The notes beneath the pieces were generated by a model. It made no database searches and had not been told where the DNA came from. It saw only the letters and a list, made by a program, of their open reading frames with translations. 64,000 nucleotides of DNA from Streptococcus phocae (GTDB lineage Bacteria > Bacillota > Bacilli > Lactobacillales > Streptococcaceae), in contig NZ_LHQM01000030.1 in the NCBI RefSeq assembly GCF_001302265.1, positions 22,928 through 86,927 of the forward strand, given 5' to 3'. Within the stretch, counting starts at the first letter, position 1. Each line of letters opens with the position of its first letter. Positions 57,272 to 64,000 of the stretch are shown in pieces. The position numbers and the translations under genes are program-made.

Positions 57272-58465
57272 TTGATTAAGACCAAACAGTATAAAAAAGT
57301 GACCTTGTCAGTTATTTCTGTCATTGCCATGCTATTAGTGGCAACTTTCATTTGGGATTTAGTTGCCCTTCAGCAAAAACAATCTTCGCAAAAATCTGCG
57401 ACAAGTCAATCAGTCAAAAGGGCGCGTGTGGTGGCCAACGGGGATATCTTGATTCACGATGTGCTCTATGCTAGTGCGCGAAAACCTGATGGTAGCTATG
57501 ACTTCACACCGTACTTTGAGTACGTTAAGGATTGGATCAGCAAAGCTGATCTTGCTATCGGAGATTATGAAGGTACTATTAGTCCAGATTTTCCTTTGGC
57601 GGGCTATCCCTTATTTAACGCTCCAGAAGAGATTGCAACGGCACTCAAAGAAACAGGATATGATGTGGTTGATTTGGCTCATAACCATATTTTAGACTCT
57701 CACCTAAGCGGCGCTCTTAACACCAAGCGTGTTTTTAAAGACTTAGGAATAGACAGCATCGGTATTTATGAAAAAAATCGTGCCAAAGAACCATTTCTTA
57801 TCAAAACCGTTAATGGCATCAAAATTGCTATCCTAGGATATTCCTACGGCTATAATGGCATGGAGGCAACGCTGACTCAACGTGAGTATGACAAGCACAT
57901 GTCTGATTTGGATCAAACCAAAATAAAACAAGACATTACTAGAGCTGAAAAGAAAGCTGATGTTACCATCGTCATGCCTCAAATGGGTGTTGAATATGCT
58001 CTAAAGCCAACAGCTGAGCAAAAAGACCTCTATCGCAAAATGGTTGATTGGGGAGCTGATGTGATTTTAGGAGGACATCCACATGTGATAGAGCCGTCTG
58101 AAACCATTATCAAAGGTAAAAAGAAAAAATTTATCATTTATTCTATGGGTAATTTCATTTCAAATCAACGTTTGGAAACCGTTGATGACATTTGGACTGA
58201 GCGTGGATTGCTGATGGATCTTACGTTCGAGAAAAAAGGTAAAGACACCATCATTAAAAGGGTCAAAGCCCATCCAACCATGGTATTAGCAAAGGCAAAA
58301 GGCATCTATGGGAACGAAGGCTACGAATTATATAATTATCGAACCCTTGTCCTAGAAGATTTCATCAAAGGCGGGAAGCATCATAATGACATCGATGCCG
58401 CAACTCAAGAAAAAGTAACCACCGCATACAACGAAACAAAAGAGTTGGTTGATTTAAAGTGGTGA
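57272..58465 (+). CDS. CapA-family putative metallophosphatase, membrane-anchored
   Basis: A 397-aa protein with an N-terminal membrane anchor (about 9-32) and an extracellular PGA_cap/CapA domain: ARVVANGDILIHD, ADLAIGDYEGTIS, DVVDLAHNHILD, ILGGHPHVIEP, YSMGNFISNQ. These motifs follow the calcineurin-like metal site pattern. CapA of Bacillus acts in poly-gamma-glutamate capsule export, but no capB/capC is here, so the role is open. A TTG start at 57272 is chosen, 7 bases after AAGGAGG; the reading from 57224 begins in the terminator. Confidence 0.85.
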   Translation: MIKTKQYKKVTLSVISVIAMLLVATFIWDLVALQQKQSSQKSATSQSVKRARVVANGDILIHDVLYASARKPDGSYDFTPYFEYVKDWISKADLAIGDYEGTISPDFPLAGYPLFNAPEEIATALKETGYDVVDLAHNHILDSHLSGALNTKRVFKDLGIDSIGIYEKNRAKEPFLIKTVNGIKIAILGYSYGYNGMEATLTQREYDKHMSDLDQTKIKQDITRAEKKADVTIVMPQMGVEYALKPTAEQKDLYRKMVDWGADVILGGHPHVIEPSETIIKGKKKKFIIYSMGNFISNQRLETVDDIWTERGLLMDLTFEKKGKDTIIKRVKAHPTMVLAKAKGIYGNEGYELYNYRTLVLEDFIKGGKHHNDIDAATQEKVTTAYNETKELVDLKW

Positions 58466-58508
58466 AAAACTAATTTGTTGTTCAAATAAAGAAAATAGCA
58501 TATTTTTC

Positions 58509-58537
58509 TTGAAAAAAAAAAGAAATAGTGCTATAAT
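58509..58537 (+). promoter_or_regulatory. Promoter of rplU-prp-rpmA
   Basis: TTGAAA at 58509-58514, a 17-base spacer and TGCTATAAT with the box at 58532-58537. Confidence 0.8.
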
Positions 58538-58544
58538 AGTAATG

Positions 58545-58645
58545 TTGACTAAATGCACATCCTGTGCAACCGCTCGACAATCGTAAAAGTAGACCTAGTC
58601 TCACGATTCTAGGCGAGTCTTCACAGAGGGAAACCTCGAAAAAAA
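58545..58645 (+). promoter_or_regulatory. Structured leader of rplU (L21 leader-like)
   Basis: Three stems: TGCACA/TGTGCA (58554-58559, 58563-58568), CCTAG/CTAGG (58594-58598, 58609-58613) and GAGG/CCTC (58626-58629, 58634-58637). This is the place where Firmicutes carry the L21 autoregulatory leader; the protein interaction is inferred. Confidence 0.6.
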
Positions 58646-58661
58646 TAATAGGAGGTGCATC

Positions 58662-58976
58662 ATGAGCACATATGCAATCATCAAAACTGGTGGAAAACAA
58701 GTTAAAGTTGAAGTAGGTCAAGCAATCTACGTTGAGAAAATTAACGCTGAAGCTGGCGCAGAAGTAACATTTAACGAAGTTGTTCTTGTTGGTGGTGACA
58801 AAACTGTAGTTGGTACTCCAGTTGTTGAAGGAGCTACTGTTGTTGGAACTGTTGAAAAACAAGGAAAACAAAAGAAAGTTGTAACTTTCAAGTACAAACC
58901 TAAAAAAGGTAGCCACCGTAAACAAGGTCATCGTCAACCTTATACTAAAGTTGTCATCAACGCTATCAACGCTTAA
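58662..58976 (+). CDS. rplU: 50S ribosomal protein L21
   Basis: The 104-aa L21 ([20 protein letters not shown]) with the C-terminal block [20 protein letters not shown]. Binds 23S rRNA. RBS ATAGGAGGTG. First gene of the conserved rplU-prp-rpmA operon. Confidence 0.98.
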   Translation: MSTYAIIKTGGKQVKVEVGQAIYVEKINAEAGAEVTFNEVVLVGGDKTVVGTPVVEGATVVGTVEKQGKQKKVVTFKYKPKKGSHRKQGHRQPYTKVVINAINA

Positions 58977-58987
58977 TTTACTAACTT

Positions 58988-59314
58988 ATGATTAAAGCAC
59001 TTTTTACACGCCAAACAAATGGTCAACTCGTTGGTGCAAAACTGACCGGCCATGCTGGTAGTGGTGATTATGGCTTTGATATTGTCTGTGCAGCTGTAAG
59101 TACTTTAGCTATTAATTTTATTAATTCTTTAGAAGTAATTGCACACTGTCAGGCAACAGTAACCTTAAATGACGTTGAAGGTGGGTACATGGATATTTCT
59201 GTACCATGCCATGACAATCAGGAGACGATTCAAATTTTATTTGAATCATTTCTTCTAGGAATGACTAAATTAGCGGAAGATTCGTCAGAATTTGTCCAGA
59301 CTAAAGTCATTTGA
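58988..59314 (+). CDS. prp: Ribosomal-processing cysteine protease Prp
   Basis: The 108-aa protease cuts the N-terminal extension from L27. The catalytic pair is at the conserved positions His22 and Cys34 (LTGHAGSGDYGFDIVCAAVS). It lies between rplU and rpmA, as in other Firmicutes with an L27 extension. The ribosome site is weak, suggesting low synthesis relative to the ribosomal proteins. Confidence 0.94.
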   Translation: MIKALFTRQTNGQLVGAKLTGHAGSGDYGFDIVCAAVSTLAINFINSLEVIAHCQATVTLNDVEGGYMDISVPCHDNQETIQILFESFLLGMTKLAEDSSEFVQTKVI

Positions 59315-59341
59315 ATTTATTTTAAGAGAGGAAACAACATT

Positions 59342-59635
59342 ATGTTAAAAATGAATCTTGCTAACTTGCAACTTTTCGCCCACAAAAAAGGTGGAGGTTC
59401 TACATCAAACGGACGTGATTCACAATCTAAACGTCTTGGAGCTAAAGCAGCTGACGGACAAACTGTTTCAGGCGGCTCAATCCTTTATCGTCAACGCGGT
59501 ACTCACATCTATCCAGGTGTCAACGTAGGCCGTGGTGGAGATGACACACTTTTTGCTAAAGTTGAAGGTGTTGTGCGCTTCGAACGTAAAGGACGCGACA
59601 AAAAACAAGTTTCTGTTTACCCAGTAGCTAAATAA
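59342..59635 (+). CDS. rpmA: 50S ribosomal protein L27 (with cleavable N-terminal extension)
   Basis: 97 aa. The mature protein starts [15 protein letters not shown] and reaches the peptidyl-transferase centre. It is preceded by [12 protein letters not shown], which matches the Prp cleavage motif with cutting after Phe12. Removal of the extension is needed for function in S. aureus. RBS AGAGGAAAC. Confidence 0.98.
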   Translation: MLKMNLANLQLFAHKKGGGSTSNGRDSQSKRLGAKAADGQTVSGGSILYRQRGTHIYPGVNVGRGGDDTLFAKVEGVVRFERKGRDKKQVSVYPVAK

Positions 59636-59656
59636 TCTTAAACATCTTATAAGATA

Positions 59657-59689
59657 AGGCTTTCCGAGTTTTCGGAGAGTCTTTTTTTT
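59657..59689 (+). terminator. Terminator of rplU-prp-rpmA
   Basis: AGGCTTTCCGA / TCGGAGAGTCT stem (two G-T pairs) and a long T run. The next 200 bases up to 59893 show no gene or recognisable structure. Confidence 0.85.
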
Positions 59690-59893
59690 ATTTTGATACC
59701 TATTTTGGTACCCATATTCTAAAAACCAATGTAGGATGCAAATTTATCTGCTACTTTATTTTTGGCTTTTTCCTGATGTGAGAATTTGTATTATCTTATC
59801 AGTTAGTCTTTGTTAGCCAGTTTTGTGCTAAAGCTTATGTTGCAAATCAGTGATATTCAAGCGTGCTATCTTTTTATGAACCGATGTTTTGAG

Positions 59894-59922
59894 TTGCCTT
59901 CAACAAGCAATCGTGATATTAT
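59894..59922 (+). promoter_or_regulatory. csbD promoter
   Basis: TTGCCT at 59894-59899, a 17-base spacer and TATTAT at 59917-59922. Confidence 0.6.
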
Positions 59923-59945
59923 GAAAGAAAAAGGAGGTATTCATT

Positions 59946-60146
59946 ATGTCAGAAGAAAAATTCAAGGCAAAAGTTGACCAAGCAAAAGGTAGCATCAAAG
60001 AAGGTGCAGGCAAGCTTACTGGAGACAAAGAACTTGAAGCAAAAGGTTTTGTCGAAAAGACCATTGCTAAAGGAAAAGAATTAGCAGATGATGCCAAAGA
60101 AACAGTAGAAGGTGCTATCGATAGCATCAAAAACAAACTGAAATAA
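59946..60146 (+). CDS. CsbD-family stress protein
   Basis: A 66-aa hydrophilic helical protein ([31 protein letters not shown]) of the CsbD family. Members are strongly induced by general stress, but the function is unknown. RBS AAAGGAGGT. Flanked by its own promoter and two terminators, so monocistronic. Streptococci lack sigma-B, so induction must use another route. Confidence 0.9.
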   Translation: MSEEKFKAKVDQAKGSIKEGAGKLTGDKELEAKGFVEKTIAKGKELADDAKETVEGAIDSIKNKLK

Positions 60147-60176
60147 TTCCTGATCGGTTACAAAACCAAGTAATGG

Positions 60177-60207
60177 AAAGATAGTCTTATTTCTCAAACT
60201 ATCTTTC
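60177..60207 (+). terminator. First hairpin after csbD
   Basis: GAAAGATAGT / ACTATCTTTC, perfect 10-base arms without a strong T run. Confidence 0.6.
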
Positions 60208-60219
60208 AACACACTTTCT

Positions 60220-60247
60220 GACACCAGTTTCGGCTGGTGTCTTTTTT
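60220..60247 (+). terminator. Second hairpin, csbD terminator
   Basis: GACACCAG / CTGGTGTC stem and a T run. No gene is seen from here to 60453. Confidence 0.88.
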
Positions 60248-60415
60248 GTGGTAAATTCCTCAATTGATGAAGCAGGCAAGATTCACTTGTGTTCATCAGC
60301 AAATGAGTACTGTGCTTATTTCGGTCAGTAACGTCTTGTGAGGTTTAGCCTGATAGAGCTATTAATCTTATTGGAGATAATATCATACTAGAGTTATAGG
60401 GATAGAGGGATTTTA

Positions 60416-60424
60416 TGGTATAAT
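60416..60424 (+). promoter_or_regulatory. Extended -10 promoter of lysR-lspA-rluD
   Basis: TGGTATAAT, 29 bases before the ATG. Confidence 0.65.
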
Positions 60425-60453
60425 GGAAGTTATTAGATTTAGGAAGTGACCCC

Positions 60454-61365
60454 ATGAATATTCAACAGTTACGCTATGTCGTCGCTATTGCCAATAACGG
60501 AACCTTTCGTGAAGCAGCGTCCAAACTATTTGTCAGTCAACCGAGTTTGTCGGTTTCGATTCGTGATTTAGAAACGGAGCTTGGTTTCAAGGTGTTTACA
60601 AGAACAACGACAGGAACGGTTCTGACAAGTCAGGGCTTGGTCTTTTATGAAAAAGCTTTGGAGGTTGTAAAGACCTTTGATTCGTTTGAAAAAGAATTTT
60701 CTCAGGCTGATATGGAACAAAACGAATTTTCTATCGCTAGTCAGCATTATGATTTTTTACCGACTTTAATCACAGAGTTCTCTAAGCAGTATACGGATCA
60801 TCGTGTTTTTCGCATATTTGAGTCAACGACCATTCAAATTTTAGACGAAGTGGCTCAGGGAAATAGTGAAATTGGCATTATCTATCTGAATGCCCAAAAC
60901 CAAAAAGGCTTGTTTCAGAGAATGGACCAATTAGCTCTGGAATACGTCGAGTTAATTCCTTTTAAAACACATATTTACCTGTCTCAGACACATCCACTAG
61001 CCGAAAAAGGAGCTTTGTTATTAAAAGACCTTCATGACTTACCAGCTGTTCGTTTTACTCAGGAAAAAGATGAGTACCTCTATTATTCAGAGAACTTTGT
61101 AGACACCAGTAAGAGTCCAATGGTTTATAACGTTTCGGATCGAGCGACCCTAAACGGTATTTTAGAAAGAACAGATGCTTTTGCAACAGGATCTGGCTTT
61201 TTAGACTATCGTAGTGTTAATGGCATCAAGGTTATTCCTTTGGAAGATCATATCGAGAATAAAATGATTTACGTTAAGCGAAAAGACAAGCATTTATCTG
61301 TAGCAGCCTTGACCTTTATCACCATTTTGAAAGATTATTTTGACAAACGAAAGGAGGGCAAGTGA
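60454..61365 (+). CDS. LysR-family transcriptional regulator
   Basis: A 303-aa regulator with an N-terminal winged helix (NIQQLRYVVAIANNGTFREA, QPSLSVSIRDLETELG) and a C-terminal periplasmic-binding-like effector domain (about 90-300). The start resembles streptococcal MtaR/CpsY-type regulators of methionine or surface functions, but the effector and targets cannot be read from sequence. RBS GGAAGTGA. It is transcribed with, not divergently from, lspA. Confidence 0.92.
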   Translation: MNIQQLRYVVAIANNGTFREAASKLFVSQPSLSVSIRDLETELGFKVFTRTTTGTVLTSQGLVFYEKALEVVKTFDSFEKEFSQADMEQNEFSIASQHYDFLPTLITEFSKQYTDHRVFRIFESTTIQILDEVAQGNSEIGIIYLNAQNQKGLFQRMDQLALEYVELIPFKTHIYLSQTHPLAEKGALLLKDLHDLPAVRFTQEKDEYLYYSENFVDTSKSPMVYNVSDRATLNGILERTDAFATGSGFLDYRSVNGIKVIPLEDHIENKMIYVKRKDKHLSVAALTFITILKDYFDKRKEGK

Positions 61366-61366
61366 T

Positions 61367-61831
61367 TTGAAAAAACTACTATTCATCATTGGTTCTTTGC
61401 TCCTTATTATACTTGATCAGCTGAGTAAATACTGGATTGTTTCGCATATAACACTAGGAGAGGTGAGGTCCTTTATCCCCTCAGTGGTCAGCCTGACTTA
61501 TGTCAAAAATTCAGGAGCTGCCTTTTCAATGTTACAAAACCAACAGTGGTTTTTTTACCTGATTACAGCTCTAGTTATCAGCTATTGTTGTTACTATCTG
61601 TATAAGCATCCAACCATTAGCATCTGGAAATCTTTGGCATTGCTACTGATTGTCTCTGGTGGAATGGGGAATTTTATTGATCGGGTGCGGTTAGCCTATG
61701 TGATTGATATGATTCATTTAGATTTTATTGATTTTGCTATTTTTAACGTAGCAGACTCTTATCTAACAGTGGGGACACTATTATTAGTCATTTGTTTATG
61801 GAAAGAAGAAGATTATGAAAATAAAAATTAA
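61367..61831 (+). CDS. lspA: Lipoprotein signal peptidase
   Basis: A 154-aa aspartyl protease of the membrane that cleaves prolipoproteins before the lipidated Cys. It has four membrane segments, YVKNSGAAFS, and the catalytic Asp motifs GGMGNFIDRV and FNVADSYL. TTG start 9 bases after AAGGAGGG and one base after the lysR stop; the reading from 61340 lies in lysR. Overlaps the next gene by 17 bases. Confidence 0.95.
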   Translation: MKKLLFIIGSLLLIILDQLSKYWIVSHITLGEVRSFIPSVVSLTYVKNSGAAFSMLQNQQWFFYLITALVISYCCYYLYKHPTISIWKSLALLLIVSGGMGNFIDRVRLAYVIDMIHLDFIDFAIFNVADSYLTVGTLLLVICLWKEEDYENKN

Positions 61832-62708
61832 AGAGCCTGGACATCGTCTGGACAAAGCTCTTGCCGATGCGACAGAAATGTCTCGAAGCCAAGCCAATGA
61901 GGAAATCAAAAAAGGCACTGTATTAGTCAATGGCGAACTCAAAAAAGCCAAGTACACTGTGCAGTTTGGTGATATTATTTCTTACGAGTTACCTAAGGAT
62001 GAGATTTTGGAATACCAGCCAGAAAATATTCCTTTAGATATCATTTATGAAGATGACGTGATGGCTATTATCAATAAACCCCAAGGCATGGTGGTGCATC
62101 CTTCGGCAGGTCATAGTTCAGGAACGATGGTTAATGCCTTGATGCATCATATTAAAGATTTGTCGTCGATTAATGGCGTGGTACGTCCAGGTATTGTGCA
62201 TCGCATTGATAAGGATACCTCTGGCTTGTTGATGGTCGCGAAAAATGATAAAGCACATCAACGACTAGCTGATGAGCTCAAGGCAAAAAAATCACTGCGA
62301 AAATACGTTGCCATTGTACACGGGAATTTGCCAAATGACCGAGGAGTCATTGAAGCTCCTATTGGGCGCAGCGACCATGACCGCAAAAAACAAGCTGTTT
62401 CGTCTAAAGGTAAGGAAGCCCTTACCCGCTTTACCGTCTTGGAACGCTTTATCGATTATACTTTAGTGGAATTACAGCTAGAGACAGGTCGTACTCACCA
62501 GATTCGTGTTCACATGGCTTATATAGGTCATCCTGTAGCAGGTGATCCTGTCTATGGTCCGCGAAAAACCTTGCCAGGAAAAGGGCAGTTTTTACACGCG
62601 CAGACTCTGGGGTTGACTCATCCTGTGACGGAAGAATCTATGGTCTTTACAGTTGATCCTCCAGAAGTGTTTCAAAAAACCCTTGCTCAGCTTCGAAAGG
62701 CTCAATAA
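61815..62708 (+). CDS. RluA/RluD-family pseudouridine synthase
   Basis: A 297-aa enzyme with an N-terminal S4 RNA-binding domain (about 9-65) and a catalytic core with HRIDKDTSGLL (catalytic Asp132) and GRTHQIRVHMAYIGHPVAGD. Probably modifies 23S rRNA uridines; the exact site is not determinable. It overlaps lspA and is the last intact core gene. In S. pyogenes, as I recall, the pyr operon follows; here degraded sequence begins instead. Confidence 0.93.
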   Translation: MKIKIKEPGHRLDKALADATEMSRSQANEEIKKGTVLVNGELKKAKYTVQFGDIISYELPKDEILEYQPENIPLDIIYEDDVMAIINKPQGMVVHPSAGHSSGTMVNALMHHIKDLSSINGVVRPGIVHRIDKDTSGLLMVAKNDKAHQRLADELKAKKSLRKYVAIVHGNLPNDRGVIEAPIGRSDHDRKKQAVSSKGKEALTRFTVLERFIDYTLVELQLETGRTHQIRVHMAYIGHPVAGDPVYGPRKTLPGKGQFLHAQTLGLTHPVTEESMVFTVDPPEVFQKTLAQLRKAQ

Positions 62709-62728
62709 TAGGCGATTTGGTCATTGCT

Positions 62729-62892
62729 AGCCATTTAGAGAAGGAAGAGGCTATCAGGTCTATTATGTCCTGAAAGATGTTGAGCACGTGACAGCTTCGA
62801 AATGCTTTAAAGTGGTTAATGTCGCTAAAATGATTTCACAAAATATCAGAGAGTATTTTGAAAAAAACAATACCTATATGTTTGCTGAATGA
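62729..62892 (+). pseudogene. Remnant reading frame of unknown origin
   Basis: An open stretch with no start codon near its beginning, flanked by a TAG at about 62725, encodes about 54 residues (GYQVYYVLKDVEHVTASK, then ISQNIREYFEKNNTYMFAE) and stops with TGA. No start, no ribosome site and no recognised family, so it is taken as a gene fragment. Confidence 0.4.
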
Positions 62893-62904
62893 TTTAGCTA
62901 GCCT

Positions 62905-63037
62905 ATGCAGCAAGATGATTTAGAGTATACTAAAAAACCTTCTCATTTTAACAGGAACAATGGTTGGTATCGGTGTTGGAATTTTCACAGGAGCGTTTGG
63001 TGTAGGGTATGCAATCGGCCAAAGTACTAAGAAATAG
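62905..63037 (+). pseudogene. Small glycine-rich hydrophobic peptide gene, frameshifted
   Basis: ATG at 62905 opens MQQDDLEYTKK. A second frame continues with ILTGTMVGIGVGIF and TGAFGVGYAIGQSTKK, ending with TAG at 63035. Removing one A from the A6 run at 62932-62937 joins the two into one 43-aa peptide. The many GxxxG spacings resemble pore-forming class II bacteriocins or small membrane peptides. No ribosome site is clear and no double-glycine leader is visible. Confidence 0.4.
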
Positions 63038-63067
63038 GTTATATTAGTTTTATTAAGGAGGAATAGT

Positions 63068-63253
63068 ATGGTTATTACTGGTAAAAAAGTATTTAAGATG
63101 GTTTACTTTGCTAACTTAATCTTTCACATATTATTTATTGGATACCAAATAAGTCAGTCAGTAAATATTAGTGGGGGTTATTTAGCAATAGCTGCTTCTA
63201 GTATTAGTTCAATGACTCTCATTATGATGTTAACTAAAGATAAAGAAGAATAA
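63068..63253 (+). CDS. Small two-helix membrane protein (possible immunity peptide)
   Basis: A 61-aa protein with two hydrophobic segments (about 10-28 and 37-55) between charged ends (VITGKKVFK and LTKDKEE). A strong AAGGAGGAA ribosome site stands 6 bases before the ATG, so it is likely translated. No family recognised. Its place between peptide-like remnants suggests a bacteriocin immunity protein; that is context only. Confidence 0.55.
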   Translation: MVITGKKVFKMVYFANLIFHILFIGYQISQSVNISGGYLAIAASSISSMTLIMMLTKDKEE

Positions 63254-63258
63254 ATATT

Positions 63259-63369
63259 ATGAAACAAATTAGCGGTTTGGATAAAGTAAATAAAAACTTT
63301 GTAGAACGATCTGAGCAAAATTTGTTAGATACAGAAGGCGGAGTTGTTATTACGTTAACTACGAGTTAA
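63259..63369 (+). CDS. Truncated double-glycine leader peptide
   Basis: A 36-aa open frame: MKQISGLDKVNKNFVERSEQ followed by NLLDTEGG and only eight further residues (VVITLTTS). The GG at 27-28, Leu at -7 and Thr at -4 fit the leader processed by ComA/BlpA-type peptidase transporters. The cargo is missing: the frame runs straight into an HlyD-type fragment in another frame, as if by deletion. Starts 5 bases after the preceding stop. Confidence 0.5.
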   Translation: MKQISGLDKVNKNFVERSEQNLLDTEGGVVITLTTS

Positions 63370-63706
63370 TTCTGAAGTGATTGATTCAACCATTATTCCT
63401 GAAAGGATAGTTATTGCACAAATCTTTCCGAAGTTAGAAGATGAGGAAGCAGTCAAAATTGGTGATACGGTTAATTTCAAGACCCAGAATTCTTCAAACT
63501 AAAGAAGTTACCTTACAATCTAAAATAACAGTATTGACAGTAGCGCAACTAAGACAAAAGAGGGTAGTTATTTTAAAGTTATTACGGAAGCAAAATTATC
63601 AAGTAAAGAATTAAAAGATTTAAAATATGGTCCATCAGGAGATTTAGTTGTGGTAACTGGAGAGAAAACCTACCTAAAATATTATCTTGATAAATTTTTA
63701 AATTAG
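63359..63706 (+). pseudogene. Degenerate bacteriocin-export accessory protein (HlyD/BlpB/SilD-like), C-terminus
   Basis: Three pieces in two frames: LRVNSEVIDSTIIPERIVIA to KIGDTVNF (frame starting 63359, stop at 63500), KEVTLQSKIT (63501-63530), then SIDSSATKTKEGSYFKVITE to VVVTGEKTYLKYYLDKFLN with a stop at 63704. The last part is the typical membrane-fusion-protein tail of ComB/BlpB/LcnD proteins, partners of peptidase ABC transporters. Two frameshifts and the missing N-terminal two-thirds make it a pseudogene. Confidence 0.65.
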
Positions 63707-63713
63707 TATAATG

Positions 63714-63748
63714 AAAGACGAATTTTTGAAAAAGATATTCGTCTTTTT
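63714..63748 (+). terminator. Terminator after the HlyD-like remnant
   Basis: AAAGACGAAT (63714-63723) / ATTCGTCTTT (63737-63746) and T residues. It is intact although the gene before it is not. From 63749 to 63844 no gene is visible. Confidence 0.75.
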
Positions 63749-63844
63749 ATTATGTGACTTTTTTATTCTAGTAGAAAAACTCTAATGTGTTACGCCAACA
63801 GATGTCTCTTGCTGTCAAGGATATCAAGGATATTAATGTCCTGG

Positions 63845-64000
63845 TCATTTCGGTTTTGTTTTACGAAAAGCTTTAGAAATCTCTGAAGCATCTAACAAAT
63901 GATCTGTAAGACTAGTTAAAGTGAAATAGCCATTAAACTCTAAACTAACCCAATCATTTCGACCAATAGACTTAAATTTCCTTCTAGGAATCCAAAACTG
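63845..64000 (-). CDS. Unknown reverse-strand gene, 3' part
   Basis: An open frame enters from the right edge and stops at 63845. The 51 visible residues (FWIPRRKFKSIGRNDWVSLE, then LLDASEISKAFRKTKPK) are basic and not recognised. It may be the end of a real gene or another fragment of the decayed segment; the start lies outside the window. Confidence 0.35.
   Translation of the reverse strand, partial: QFWIPRRKFKSIGRNDWVSLEFNGYFTLTSLTDHLLDASEISKAFRKTKPK

Noticed and set aside
58482..58937. Reverse-strand 151-codon frame over rplU
   Set aside because: Phe/Asn/Ser-rich shadow caused by the strong codon bias of rplU, running through its promoter and leader.
59900..60136. Reverse-strand 78-codon frame over csbD
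   Set aside because: Mirror of a biased Lys/Ala/Glu gene; no ribosome site.
63781..63873. Forward open stretch reading RQQMSLAVKDIKDINVLV
   Set aside because: No start or ribosome site, contains a short AAGGATAT repeat, and overlaps the reverse-strand frame; too weak to call.
1..64000. CRISPR array, tRNA, rRNA or intact insertion sequence
   Set aside because: No regularly spaced repeats, no cloverleaf or rRNA sequence and no transposase frame with terminal repeats was seen.

Overview
The window is chromosomal DNA of a pyogenic-group Streptococcus. Low GC, ATG/TTG/GTG starts behind AGGAGG-type sites, and housekeeping proteins resembling but not identical to those of S. pyogenes (PheST, RexAB, DnaG, RpoD, LtaS, Gor, ThiI) all point there. 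The cell-wall polysaccharide locus narrows it. It has the S. pyogenes gacA-L layout but carries an extra UDP-hexose 4-epimerase and an extra terminal glycosyltransferase. That is what a Lancefield group C antigen (rhamnan with GalNAc-GalNAc side chains) would need. S. dysgalactiae or S. equi is therefore the best guess; the species is inferred, not proven.

Layout, left to right. 1-4000: tail of an EndA-type nuclease, then a T-box leader and pheS-pheT. 4000-16400: OsmC-like protein and a small partner, an HrtBA-like ABC exporter, the rexB-rexA recombination nuclease, an aminotransferase, an amino-acid-binding lipoprotein and rpsU. 16500-23400: an LPXTG-anchored SpnA-like nuclease, mscL (reverse strand), dnaG-rpoD and a SufT/MIP18 protein. 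23400-40400: a 14-gene rhamnan locus in one direction. It holds dTDP-rhamnose synthesis (rmlD/gacA), priming and polymerising rhamnosyltransferases, an ABC exporter, a glycerol-phosphate transferase, and a side-chain module (epimerase, lipid-phosphate glycosyltransferase, DUF2304 partner, flippase, GT-C transferase, extra GT2). 40500-42040: a secreted zinc amidase with three DUF5648 repeats.

42100-62700: ordinary streptococcal core genes: pepT, ebsA-like, ferredoxin, LysM protein, cmk, infC-rpmI-rplT, ltaS (reverse), an rRNA methyltransferase with aroD, aroC, a YlbF-family protein, gor, an acidic-tailed membrane protein (reverse), cysteine desulfurase-thiI, a CapA-like protein, rplU-prp-rpmA, csbD, a LysR regulator, lspA and a RluD-type pseudouridine synthase. 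Several units carry visible RNA-level control: the T-box before pheS, an attenuator before infC, a structured leader before rplU, and a prediction of a leaderless mRNA for the methyltransferase.

62709-64000 is different in character: short, broken and frameshifted reading frames including a double-glycine leader peptide, a glycine-rich hydrophobic peptide, a small two-helix membrane protein and the wrecked C-terminus of an HlyD-type bacteriocin-export protein. It reads as the remains of a Blp/Sil-type bacteriocin locus. No tRNA, rRNA, CRISPR array or intact insertion sequence was seen.
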